Below, piece after piece: positions 1 to 6,971 of a DNA stretch of 8,947 nucleotides. Location of the stretch: positions 1 through 8,947 of the forward strand of contig SKJD01000169.1 in NCBI GenBank assembly GCA_007116095.1, in the 5' to 3' direction. The position numbers and the translations under genes were made by a program. A model generated the notes under the pieces. The model was not told the DNA's origin and searched no databases. It worked only from the letters and a program-made list of their open reading frames with translations. Position 1 is the first letter of the stretch. Each line of letters begins with the position of its first letter. The stretch is from Candidatus Hydrogenedentota bacterium. Its GTDB lineage: Bacteria > Hydrogenedentota > Hydrogenedentia > Hydrogenedentales > SCBR16-9.

Positions 1-1303
1 GCTGATCATGTGGGGCGGCGGGAATGAAAACTGGCACATCGACGGCAATGATGAGGGGCTTTTTCTGGTGGGGCGGCGCTGTCGGCAGTACGACCCGACC
101 CGGCCTTTCCATCGAACGAGTCCCTGGGGCGGCAGCGCGCACAATTGGGACGTCTTTCACCAGGGTCAGCCGATTGATAGTGGTTTTATTGATAAACCGG
201 CGGTCTTCTATGGCGAATTCGGCATGCCAACCATGTCGAATTATGACGAGATTCTTAAGAGCATGCCGGAAGAAAAGCTGGCGCAATGGCCACCTGCGGA
301 GGAAGACGGCGGCTGGCTGATGCACCTGAACCAGTTCAGCTACCGCGACATCGTCAAGGTACTGCGCTACGCGGACTACGGCCCGGTGGATAGCTGGCGC
401 AAGTACATCGAGTACGGTCAGGTGGCGCAGGGCGACGAGGTGCATTTTGCCACGAACTTCCAGCGGCAGGGCAGTTACTTCAACAAGGGCGGCCTCTGGT
501 TTTACAAGATGACCGAACTCTTCCCGGGGCAGTCCTGGGGTGTGGTTGGTTTCCATGGCCACCCGAAGCTCTCTTACTACCGCATCAAGCACGCCATTGC
601 GCCGCAGGCCGCCTATGCCTTCTACGAGAAATACGATTGGGCGGCAGAGGAGCCGTTTGAAGCGACGTTGCACGTCAACAACGACAGCAATATGCCGCTT
701 GAGGACGTCACGGTGACGGCCACGCTCTACGGGAGCGACTGGTCGGTTGTTTGGACGGAGGACTACGCTGTGGCGGAGGTCCCTTTCGCCTCGCGCTACA
801 ATCTTGGTGAGATTGCGGTAGAGGTCCCCGAAGCGCAGGCAAAGCCTTTCCTGCTGGCTGTGGCCATGCGTGACGCCGACGGCAACCTGATCTCCGATCA
901 GTGGAACTGGTTCAATTTCCGGGCGAAGTCGGACGAGGTCAAAGAACTGGAGGCGCTGGGGGCCTGGGGCTTCCCGGAAGATCGTGCCCACGAGGCAATG
1001 GAAGCCTACATGAACTTGCCGGAGGCCCGTTTGCTGACGATGCCCAGCACGACGTTGGGTGTGACCTTGGAGCGGGAAGGCGGACAAGGTGTCCTGCATA
1101 TCGAGAACCAGAGTGATACCCCGGCTCTGAACGTCATCATCGAGCACTTCCCGCATCAGTATGGGGCCTTCCTCGACGACAATCTCTTCGGGCTGTACCC
1201 CGGAGAGACGCGGCGCATTACCTTCGAATTGCCCGATGCCGATATTGCCCTAGACGGAATGACGATAAAGGCCTGGAACGCCGACCCGGTTCCGGTTTCC
1301 TGA
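1..1303 (+). CDS. GH2 beta-mannosidase-like glycoside hydrolase, C-terminal part (5' end outside window)
   Basis: This is the last ~433 codons of a retaining glycosidase of family GH2, closest in look to beta-mannosidases and exo-beta-glucosaminidases, which release terminal sugars from beta-linked glycans. The reading frame is open from base 2. The window opens inside the catalytic barrel: a MWGGGNEN motif supplies the likely acid/base Glu (codon 26-28), and FYGEFGMP supplies the likely nucleophile Glu (codon 215-217), which matches the family's FxSEFG-type motif. Further on, GGLWFYKMTELFPGQSWGVV and the following HGHPKLSYY resemble the barrel-closing segment seen in GH2 mannosidases (usually W-x-L-N-D-x-W-P...SW, then GxPKxxYY). 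The rest, roughly from base 620, reads as one or two beta-sandwich domains. The stop is TGA at 1301. Exact substrate cannot be read from this fragment. A hairpin follows at once, so the gene probably ends its transcript. Confidence 0.88.
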   Translation, partial: LIMWGGGNENWHIDGNDEGLFLVGRRCRQYDPTRPFHRTSPWGGSAHNWDVFHQGQPIDSGFIDKPAVFYGEFGMPTMSNYDEILKSMPEEKLAQWPPAEEDGGWLMHLNQFSYRDIVKVLRYADYGPVDSWRKYIEYGQVAQGDEVHFATNFQRQGSYFNKGGLWFYKMTELFPGQSWGVVGFHGHPKLSYYRIKHAIAPQAAYAFYEKYDWAAEEPFEATLHVNNDSNMPLEDVTVTATLYGSDWSVVWTEDYAVAEVPFASRYNLGEIAVEVPEAQAKPFLLAVAMRDADGNLISDQWNWFNFRAKSDEVKELEALGAWGFPEDRAHEAMEAYMNLPEARLLTMPSTTLGVTLEREGGQGVLHIENQSDTPALNVIIEHFPHQYGAFLDDNLFGLYPGETRRITFELPDADIALDGMTIKAWNADPVPVS

Positions 1304-1314
1304 GTGGATTCGAT

Positions 1315-1349
1315 GGACCTGGTGGATGCCTTCATAGTCCACCAGGTCC
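1315..1349 (+). terminator. Strong 12-bp hairpin after the GH2 gene, possible terminator without T-tract
   Basis: GGACCTGGTGGA (1315-1326) and TCCACCAGGTCC (1338-1349) are perfect reverse complements around an 11-nt loop. The hairpin starts 11 bases after the GH2 stop codon, where a terminator is expected. No run of T follows (the next bases are CATGCCGGC), so it is not a classical intrinsic terminator. It may protect the 3' end of the mRNA or act with other factors. Confidence 0.5.
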
Positions 1350-1382
1350 CATGCCGGCTTTCCGCTTAGCATTCCTGACAGT

Positions 1383-1412
1383 GCGACATTACCCCGTGGA
1401 ATGCGGCATAAT
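1383..1412 (+). promoter_or_regulatory. Candidate sigma-70-type promoter for the epimerase-like/CYTH operon
   Basis: GCGACA (1383-1388, 4 of 6 to TTGACA) and CATAAT (1407-1412, 5 of 6 to TATAAT) are separated by 18 bp. Transcription would begin near 1419, leaving a leader of about 74 nt before the TTG start at 1493. The position after the GH2 hairpin and before the two-gene operon is right, but the -35 match is weak. Confidence 0.35.
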
Positions 1413-1492
1413 AGGGCGCGTCAAACCGGTAGTACTTGACCGCTGCGCCATCGGGGGCGGCGGTGTGGATTGATTGAGAAGGAGAATTTATT

Positions 1493-2194
1493 TTGGATAA
1501 AAAGCCCTATGCCGTCGCGCTGGCGGACATGGATTTGATACGTCTGGAATCGAGCCTGCGCGCCCTGGAAGCGTCGGCCCTGGTGGCGGAGTTGCATAAC
1601 GACATCGCCGACGGAGTTTTTGCGCCGGGCTACGGGGTTGGTGAGGCATTGTTGGGCCCCCTGCGGGCCGCCACAACTTTACCACTGCATGTGCACCTGG
1701 CCGCGACGCAAGTGGATCGACAGATTCCACGCTTGATCGCGGCGGGCGCTCAGCATATCACGGTGCATGCCGAGGCCTGTACCCACCTGCACCGCACACT
1801 GAGTCAAATCCGTGATCTGGGCGCAAGTCCGGGGGTGGCGCTGCTTCCGGCGACGCCGATGACGCGCTTGGAGTATGCGTTGGGCATGGTGGACCGGGTC
1901 TTGTTGCTGGCCGCGGACCCGATGGGTACGCAGTCGGCCATGGCGATAGCCTATGAGCGGGTGCGCATCCTGAAGGAGAACCTGCGCTACTTGAAAAATG
2001 CTGCCGTGCTGGAGGTGGAGGGTGGCCTGGACGTCGAGGCTTCTGCAAGGATGTTGAGTCTGGGCGCGGATCGCGTGGTGCTGGACCGGAGCAATGTGTT
2101 CCAGACCCTGCGGAAAAGCGAAACGCGCCCGGAACTGGCTGAGGCGCTGCAACAGTTTCATCGGGCCGTGGGCAACGCGCAGCATCTGGTCTGA
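1493..2194 (+). CDS. Divergent ribulose-phosphate 3-epimerase-like TIM-barrel protein
   Basis: A 233-aa protein of the ribulose-phosphate 3-epimerase superfamily, the cytoplasmic enzymes that swap the C3 stereochemistry of ketose phosphates such as D-ribulose/D-xylulose 5-phosphate. The start is TTG with AAGGAG 8 nt upstream (1479-1484). Family landmarks appear in order: HNDIADGVFAP at 35-45 (usual HxDxMDGxFVP, with H35 and D37 as metal/catalytic residues), HVHL at 66-69 (metal His H68), AGAQHITVHAEA at 84-95, VALLPATP at 115-122 and EVEGGLD at 174-180. The length matches the family. Three sites depart from it: the usual catalytic Asp of VDGG is Glu (E176), the usual Asn of NPxTP is Leu (L118), and the phosphate-loop-like NPGFGGQ is replaced by DPMGTQS (142-148). 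The fold and three metal ligands are thus kept while substrate and phosphate contacts differ, so a different sugar phosphate or a lost epimerase activity is possible. It lies 29 bases upstream of the CYTH gene and is probably co-transcribed with it. Confidence 0.8.
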   Translation: MDKKPYAVALADMDLIRLESSLRALEASALVAELHNDIADGVFAPGYGVGEALLGPLRAATTLPLHVHLAATQVDRQIPRLIAAGAQHITVHAEACTHLHRTLSQIRDLGASPGVALLPATPMTRLEYALGMVDRVLLLAADPMGTQSAMAIAYERVRILKENLRYLKNAAVLEVEGGLDVEASARMLSLGADRVVLDRSNVFQTLRKSETRPELAEALQQFHRAVGNAQHLV

Positions 2195-2223
2195 TTTTGG
2201 GGAGCCGAGTGGAGGAGAAGCCC

Positions 2224-2739
2224 ATGCGCAACATTGAAATCAAGGCGCACCTGCGCGACTGGGACACGGCGGTGGAGACCTGTCTGTCCCTGAATACGGT
2301 CAACAAGGGTATATTGCGCCAGGTGGACACGTATTTTAATGTACCCGAAGGCCGGCTCAAGCTGCGGGAGGCCGAGCCCGGGGGCTGTGAGTTGATCTAC
2401 TACCACCGGCCAGACGTCGTGGAGCCCAAACCCTCAGAATACCAGTTGCAGGAGGTTCCCCCGGCGCTCAAGGATTTTCTCGCAACCGCCCTCGGCGTAA
2501 ATGCCGTGGTAGACAAGGAACGGCATCTCTACCTCTGGCGGAATGTGCGGATTCACCTCGATCAGGTGCAGGGCCTGGGACGCTTCATTGAGTTTGAGGC
2601 CGTGCTCTCGGAATTCTATGACGAAGAGGACAGCCGGGAAAATATTCGCCAGCTCCTGCGTGAATTCGCTTTGGAATCGACCGATCTACTCGCCGCGTCC
2701 TATCAGGACATGATTACCTACCCGAACCGCACCCGGTAG
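2224..2739 (+). CDS. CYTH-domain protein (class IV adenylate cyclase / triphosphatase-like)
   Basis: A 171-aa cytoplasmic protein of the CYTH superfamily, whose beta-barrel tunnel binds triphosphates. Members include CyaB-type adenylate cyclases, thiamine triphosphatases and inorganic triphosphatases. ATG 2224 is chosen because GGAGGAG ends 6 nt before it and the product begins MRNIEIKA; the in-frame TTG at 2197 has no such site. The N-terminal motif is NIEIK (E5, K7), so the first Glu of the canonical ExExK is Asn, as in many CyaB-like members. Other tunnel residues seen are VDTYF (34-38), GRLKLRE (43-49, R44/K46/R48), ELIYYHR (56-62), KER (98-100) and FIEFEAVL (121-128, metal-binding-type E123/E125). 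The size fits a single-domain CYTH protein. The substrate cannot be assigned from sequence. It follows the epimerase-like gene after 29 bp, and its stop codon lies in a terminator-like hairpin. Confidence 0.8.
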   Translation: MRNIEIKAHLRDWDTAVETCLSLNTVNKGILRQVDTYFNVPEGRLKLREAEPGGCELIYYHRPDVVEPKPSEYQLQEVPPALKDFLATALGVNAVVDKERHLYLWRNVRIHLDQVQGLGRFIEFEAVLSEFYDEEDSRENIRQLLREFALESTDLLAASYQDMITYPNRTR

Positions 2740-2766
2740 CGCCCTGCGCGGCATTGCTGACCGGGT
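2731..2766 (+). terminator. Possible rho-independent terminator between convergent genes
   Basis: ACCCGGT (2731-2737) pairs with ACCGGGT (2760-2766), and AGC (2738-2740) pairs with GCT (2756-2758) across a one-base bulge. TTATATACT follows, a loose T-rich tail. It overlaps the CYTH stop codon and directly abuts the pfkA stop on the other strand. It would suit the rightward operon better than the leftward one, which has no T-run after the stem. The loop is large (about 15 nt), so the call is tentative. Confidence 0.4.
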
Positions 2767-3738
2767 TTATATACTCAGGATTTTTGCGATGTCCAGCAGG
2801 GCGGGATCGAAGCGGGAGTGCGTCTCCCAGGCGTCCGAGAGTGGGCGCAGTTCGATGCTGTGGTGGTCGATCCCGACCATCATCCCGCCTTCTCCCTGGA
2901 GCAAGGCCTGCACCGACGCCACCCCCATACGGCTGGCGATTACGCGGTCCATGGCGCTGGGGGCGCCGCCGCGCTGTATATGCCCGATGACCGATACACG
3001 GGTGTCGGTAAACTCCGAGTCCCGGGCGACGCGCTGCGCAATTGCCGTGGCCCCGCCGGCCTCGTCCCCTTCGGCCACCAGGATGATCATGGAATGCTTG
3101 TGGCTGTCCCGCGCCTTACGCAGTGTGCCGATGAGCTTGTCGAAGTCCGTGGGGCTCTCCGGCACAAGGATTTCTTCTGCGCCGCCGGCGATGCCACTGA
3201 TAATGGCGATGTAGCCGCTGGAGCGCCCCATGACCTCCACGAAGAATATCCGGTCGTGTGAAGCCGCCGTGTCGCGGATACGGTCGATAGCTTCGACGGC
3301 GGTGTTGATCGCGGTGAAGAAGCCGATGGTGTAGTCCGTACCGCCGATGTCGTTGTCGATGGTGCCAGGCACGCCGATGGTGGGAATGCCCTGTTCTTCG
3401 TAAAGCTTGTGCGCCCCGCGGTAAGAGCCGTCACCGCCGATGACCACCACTCCCTCGATGCCTGCGGCTTCCAGATTGCGCCGGGCGATATCTCGACCGG
3501 CGCTTTCGCGAAACGCTTCACAGCGGGCCGTCTGCAGGATAGTGCCGCCATGGTGGATGATGTCGCTCACGCTACGCGCTGTCATCGGCTGGAAGTCGCC
3601 ATCGATCATGCCCTGATAGCCACTACGAATCCCGGTGACCTTAACGTTGTAATATTCCGCCGCCCGCACCACGGCCCGGATGGCCGCGTTCATGCCGGGG
3701 GCGTCGCCCCCGCTCGTCAATACGCCGATATGTTGCAT
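2767..3738 (-). CDS. pfkA: ATP-dependent 6-phosphofructokinase
   Basis: A 323-aa enzyme, standard length for bacterial PfkA, which phosphorylates fructose 6-phosphate to fructose 1,6-bisphosphate, the committed step of glycolysis, as a cytoplasmic tetramer. Visible motifs: TSGGDAPGMNAAIR (8-21, nucleotide-binding start), GGDGS (101-105), PGTIDNDIGGTD (124-135, catalytic base D128), EVMGRSSG (168-175), VAEGDE (221-226) and GHIQRGG (252-258, substrate contacts). Gly at 104 and Gly at 125 are the signature of ATP use; pyrophosphate-dependent enzymes carry Asp and Lys there. RSGYQGMIDGD (38-48) resembles the usual N-terminal segment around the effector site, so allosteric control is likely. The start is ATG 3738 with only a weak purine-rich site (AGAAAG) upstream. 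It lies downstream of the LysM protein gene on the same strand after a 108-bp gap that contains a repeat cluster and a candidate promoter, so it may be transcribed separately. Confidence 0.96.
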   Translation of the reverse strand: MQHIGVLTSGGDAPGMNAAIRAVVRAAEYYNVKVTGIRSGYQGMIDGDFQPMTARSVSDIIHHGGTILQTARCEAFRESAGRDIARRNLEAAGIEGVVVIGGDGSYRGAHKLYEEQGIPTIGVPGTIDNDIGGTDYTIGFFTAINTAVEAIDRIRDTAASHDRIFFVEVMGRSSGYIAIISGIAGGAEEILVPESPTDFDKLIGTLRKARDSHKHSMIILVAEGDEAGGATAIAQRVARDSEFTDTRVSVIGHIQRGGAPSAMDRVIASRMGVASVQALLQGEGGMMVGIDHHSIELRPLSDAWETHSRFDPALLDIAKILSI

Positions 3739-3759
3739 GGGTACTGCTTTCTAGTTGCT

Positions 3760-3786
3760 GATATAGGGTGAAATTGACGGTGTCCA
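3760..3786 (-). promoter_or_regulatory. Candidate pfkA promoter
   Basis: On the minus strand TGGACA (3786-3781, 5 of 6 to TTGACA) and TATATC (3765-3760, 4 of 6 to TATAAT) are 15 bp apart. That spacing is short, which weakens the call. Transcription would start near 3753, about 15 nt before the pfkA ATG. The -35 element overlaps the nearest of the GTCCAC repeats, so a protein bound there would compete with or touch RNA polymerase. Confidence 0.3.
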
Positions 3787-3806
3787 CGCAGTCCACCCGC
3801 GTCCAC
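3782..3806. repeat. Three phased GTCCAC direct repeats upstream of pfkA
   Basis: GTCCAC occurs at 3782-3787, 3791-3796 and 3801-3806 (GTGGAC on the pfkA strand). The copies start 9 and 10 bp apart, close to one helical turn, which would put them on the same face of the DNA. They lie 44-68 bp upstream of the pfkA start, in the gap between pfkA and the preceding gene. This pattern suggests an operator for a regulator of glycolysis, but chance is possible with 6-bp units. Confidence 0.45.
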
Positions 3807-3846
3807 TGAGTCAAGAAATAGTGCGCTCATTCCTTCCCCACCCCCG

Positions 3847-6300
3847 TTACTCCGCCACATAGACCGTAAATTCCTGTCCAACCTGCATGACGACATTGCG
3901 GCTGAGGTCGTTCCATTCCAGGAAGTCATCCAAGGTTACATTGTAGCGGTTGGCAATGACGCTGGGGTTGTCACCGGAGGCGACAACATGAATGACCTTG
4001 CGTGTCCCTGCCGGCTGGCCAGGTTCCAGCGTGGTGTCCGTTTCCGGAGCATCTTCTGCTTCCTCGGCTACTTCTTCAACCTCAACCTCTTCTTCCGCTT
4101 CCTCCTCCTCCAGCAAAATCACATATTCCTCCCCGATTCGAATCACGGCATTGGTGCTGAGATTGTTCCATCGGCGGAAATCAGCCAGAGAGACGCCGTA
4201 GCGATTGGCGATGCCGCCCGGGGTGTCTCCGGAGACGACTTCGTGCACAATGCGGCCAGGGCTTTCCGCTTCCTCGGTCTCCGAGTCGGCTTCTTCCGCT
4301 TCCGCCGCATCGGTGCTTTCCGGCGCTGCCGTGGGGTCCTCCTGGGACAGGCGCTGATCACGGATTTCGGCGGTTTGGAGGGCCTGCGGCTGCTCCGCCG
4401 CTACCGCCTGGGCCAGGCGCACTGCCTCATCGGGTGGCGCGGCCTGGGCGGCGTATTCCAGCCCGCGGGCGCGCCAGGCGGCCAGGTTGGCCACGGCGGT
4501 CGCTTCTTCCTTGTGTCCGTCCTGGACCAGCAGCTCAACCTCATCCATCAGGCGACGCACTTCCCGCAAGAGCCAGTCGCCCCGCTGCTGTCCGCGCGCA
4601 TTCGTGGACGTGGAGCCGGTCAGGTACAGAGACTGCATTTCTTCCGTGCGGTTAAGGATGTCCTGCATCGGCTCCAGGAACGGGGTCTCCCGTTGGCGCT
4701 CCAGCACACACAAGGCCCGCGCCAGTTGGGCAATCCCGGCAAGCGCGGGCACGGTGATGTTCTGGGGAAGTGCGCCCTGGTGCCAACGTTGCTCTAACTC
4801 GGGGAAACAATTCAAGAGCAGAAGGAAATCGCTGCGGGAGACTTCCGAGCCGCTGCGCTGTGCAATACGTTGCAGGATTTCCCGTGTCTCTGCATTTATC
4901 AGCGGCGATTCGAGGCTGGGATCAGCGCTTAAAGCCAGTACTTCCGCAGCGTGTTGCTGCGCCAGGTTCCGGGCGGCGACGTTCAGGATGTTGCCGCCTT
5001 CGCCTTGTAGAAAGATCGGGGTGTTCGAGATACCCAGTGAAATCATGCCGCTGTTCGCCTGGACTGCGGGGGTGCTCATCGGGTTGTTCAGCACATCGGT
5101 CAGGGTCAGTTGTTCCACATCGCCGACTGGTAGTTCGATGTTTCGGGCGGCTCCGGCTATCCAAAGTGGTATGAACCACTGGTTGCCGCGACGGAACAGG
5201 GGCGCGTTGATCGTAGCCGTTTGTATGGCCGGGCCTACGTACCGGGCATTTTCCAGGTGCTGCGCCAAGGCGTTCAGGTAAACCAGGGACTCGCCCAGGC
5301 CGGCATCGTAGACCAGCCGCGCATCAATGCTGGTGCTGGTGACGCCAGCGGCGAGATTATCCAGTAACTGTTGCACCAGCCGTTGCCCGGCTCCGCTGCG
5401 TTCCCCCTCGGTTTCCGCGACGTAAGCCCCAGGAACACCATGCCCAAGCACATGGATGCGCCAGCGTTCGTAGCCTGCGGCCTGGATCGTCTGCTGGAGA
5501 GAACGCAAGGAGCCCGGGTCCGGAGCATCGTGCAGCAGGACGACATCCCGCACATATAGACCGACCCCCTGTTGCAGCAGATCGCGCAGATGGGCCTCAT
5601 CGCGTACAGTCAATGCGATGGGCGCGGTGCAACCCGTGCTACGGAGGGTCTGCACGATGCGTTCCAGGATCGAAATTTCTTCCGCGAATGTGATGTCCCA
5701 GCGCGCAATGTCCAGACAGAAGCGATCGACCAACTGTGTGACCAATGCTTCCGGATCTTCCAGGGTCTGGCTGTCGATGTGGACAATAACATCAAAACCC
5801 TGCATGGCCGCACTGTGAATACGCTGCTCAATCTCCGGGTCTCCCGCCTCCAGCCGCACACCTCCGACTGCCGCGTTTTGCAACGCGGGCATGGCGCGGG
5901 CGCCATGGACGAGGTTATGCGCGGAGAGCATTGGCATGCGTCGGCGGGTGTTCCGGTCGATCCGGCTAAATTCATTGTGACTCTGGCTGCTTACTCCATT
6001 GAGGGTCGTCGTGGTGACCACCGTATAGAAACCACGTTCGGCGGGCAGATCGGGCACCGCATGCCAGCGGCTGCTTCCGGCGCGGATGGGGATCGGCGGC
6101 AGCGATATTTCCAGGCGCTCCTCCGGGTGGTGCGCGGCAATCACCTCGATCTGCGCTTCGATCAGACCATCTTCCTCGGCGCGAAACTCCAGAATCAGCG
6201 GATCATCGATGTAAATATAGGGCAGGGGCTGGTCCGGGGCCAGGTGGACATCCACCGTGGCGCCCAGGGCCAGCAACAACAATGACATCAGCAGGTTCAT
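3847..6300 (-). CDS. Exported protein with glycosidase-like barrel and two C-terminal LysM domains
   Basis: An 817-aa protein I cannot place in a named family. ATG 6300 is chosen because it overlaps the upstream stop as ATGA and opens a signal peptide (MNLLMSLLLLALGATV); the frame stays open a further 22 codons upstream, but that stretch lies inside the previous gene. After the signal comes a beta-rich segment (about 25-110), then an alpha/beta region (about 123-360) that reads like a degenerate clan GH-A TIM barrel: RWDITFAEE (200-208) resembles WExWNEP, and YVAETEG (293-299) resembles the VTExG nucleophile strand, followed by a helix and LAAGV as in such barrels. Residues about 460-645 are helical. 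An acidic linker (about 651-681) leads to LysM 1 (about 684-728), a Glu-rich linker (729-765) and LysM 2 (about 769-815) at the very C terminus. LysM modules usually bind peptidoglycan or chitin, so attachment to the cell wall is likely. No Shine-Dalgarno site precedes the start, which fits translational coupling to the MBL gene. Confidence 0.75.
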   Translation of the reverse strand: MNLLMSLLLLALGATVDVHLAPDQPLPYIYIDDPLILEFRAEEDGLIEAQIEVIAAHHPEERLEISLPPIPIRAGSSRWHAVPDLPAERGFYTVVTTTTLNGVSSQSHNEFSRIDRNTRRRMPMLSAHNLVHGARAMPALQNAAVGGVRLEAGDPEIEQRIHSAAMQGFDVIVHIDSQTLEDPEALVTQLVDRFCLDIARWDITFAEEISILERIVQTLRSTGCTAPIALTVRDEAHLRDLLQQGVGLYVRDVVLLHDAPDPGSLRSLQQTIQAAGYERWRIHVLGHGVPGAYVAETEGERSGAGQRLVQQLLDNLAAGVTSTSIDARLVYDAGLGESLVYLNALAQHLENARYVGPAIQTATINAPLFRRGNQWFIPLWIAGAARNIELPVGDVEQLTLTDVLNNPMSTPAVQANSGMISLGISNTPIFLQGEGGNILNVAARNLAQQHAAEVLALSADPSLESPLINAETREILQRIAQRSGSEVSRSDFLLLLNCFPELEQRWHQGALPQNITVPALAGIAQLARALCVLERQRETPFLEPMQDILNRTEEMQSLYLTGSTSTNARGQQRGDWLLREVRRLMDEVELLVQDGHKEEATAVANLAAWRARGLEYAAQAAPPDEAVRLAQAVAAEQPQALQTAEIRDQRLSQEDPTAAPESTDAAEAEEADSETEEAESPGRIVHEVVSGDTPGGIANRYGVSLADFRRWNNLSTNAVIRIGEEYVILLEEEEAEEEVEVEEVAEEAEDAPETDTTLEPGQPAGTRKVIHVVASGDNPSVIANRYNVTLDDFLEWNDLSRNVVMQVGQEFTVYVAE

Positions 6301-6911
6301 AAGTTGACCAGAAACGGGTTGTGGCGGCGTTCCTCCCCGATGGTGGTCTCTGGACCATGTCCGCAATATACGCGGGTTTCATCGGGCAACGGAAGCAGCT
6401 TTTCCTTGATTGACTGTAACAATTGCGTGTGGTCGCCGCCGGGCAGGTCCGTGCGACCGATGGAGCCGGCAAAGAGCACGTCCCCTCCTATAATAAAGCC
6501 GTCCCCGACCAATATAATGTGGCCGGGCGAATGGCCGGGGGTGTGTAGCACCTTCAGCGTGCTGTTTCCGAGTTGAATCTCGTCCCCCTCGGCGACAAAG
6601 CGATCCGGCATGGGCGAGGAAGGCGCCGGCAGATTGAACAAAGCCGCTTGCATTTCCAATCCTTCCAGCATCGGCAGGTCGTCCTTATGGCAGACCAGCG
6701 GCGCCTTGCAGAGCGCGACCATGGCACCGTTCCCACCGACATGATCTATGTGGCAGTGGGTGTTCAGTACCATCTGTACGTGTAATCCTTCGACACAATC
6801 AATTAGTTCCTGGGTGGCCTCACCGGGATCGACAACGATGGCTTCACCCGCCTCCTCCAGCACAAAGCAGTTCATGCAGAATGGGGTCATTTCAAAAGCA
6901 TGAATATTCAA
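6297..6911 (-). CDS. Metallo-beta-lactamase-fold hydrolase, glyoxalase II-like (YcbL type)
   Basis: A 204-aa single-domain hydrolase of the metallo-beta-lactamase superfamily, cytoplasmic by its lack of a signal. Metal ligands are complete: THCHIDH (51-57; H52, H54, D56, H57), TPGHSPGH (124-131, H127), GGDVLF (142-147, D144) and GHGPETTIGEER (184-195, H185). GDVLFAGSIGRTDLPGGD (143-160) is typical of the short glyoxalase II-like proteins related to YcbL, which hydrolyse hydroxyacyl thioesters; these lack the C-terminal helical domain of classical GloB. The start is TTG 6911, since GGAG (plus-strand CTCC 6919-6922) lies 7 nt upstream and the first beta-strand (NIHAFEMTPFCMN) needs these residues; the next in-frame ATG (6890) would remove part of it. 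It is the first gene of the leftward block and its stop overlaps the start of the LysM protein by 4 bases. Confidence 0.88.
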   Translation of the reverse strand: MNIHAFEMTPFCMNCFVLEEAGEAIVVDPGEATQELIDCVEGLHVQMVLNTHCHIDHVGGNGAMVALCKAPLVCHKDDLPMLEGLEMQAALFNLPAPSSPMPDRFVAEGDEIQLGNSTLKVLHTPGHSPGHIILVGDGFIIGGDVLFAGSIGRTDLPGGDHTQLLQSIKEKLLPLPDETRVYCGHGPETTIGEERRHNPFLVNL

Positions 6912-6971
6912 ATTTGTTCTCCGGTTTTAGACGGCCAGGTATTTCCGACCATGCAGGGTACAGTTGATAAG

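Noticed and set aside
1679..2406. Several minus-strand open frames (168, 200 and 82 aa) over the epimerase-like and CYTH genes.
   Set aside because: They are Arg/Pro/His-rich antisense shadows of well-supported genes in high-GC DNA.
2767..3738. Pyrophosphate-dependent phosphofructokinase.
   Set aside because: The residues that select the phosphoryl donor are Gly (GGDGS, PGTIDND), as in ATP-dependent enzymes.
3988..6285. Plus-strand open frames up to 269 aa opposite the LysM protein gene.
   Set aside because: Antisense shadows; no ribosome binding sites or family features, while the minus-strand frame has a signal peptide and LysM domains.
6301..6366. Start of the LysM protein 22 codons further upstream (6366).
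   Set aside because: It lies inside the MBL gene and would bury the signal peptide behind a charged segment; ATG 6300 with ATGA overlap is better.
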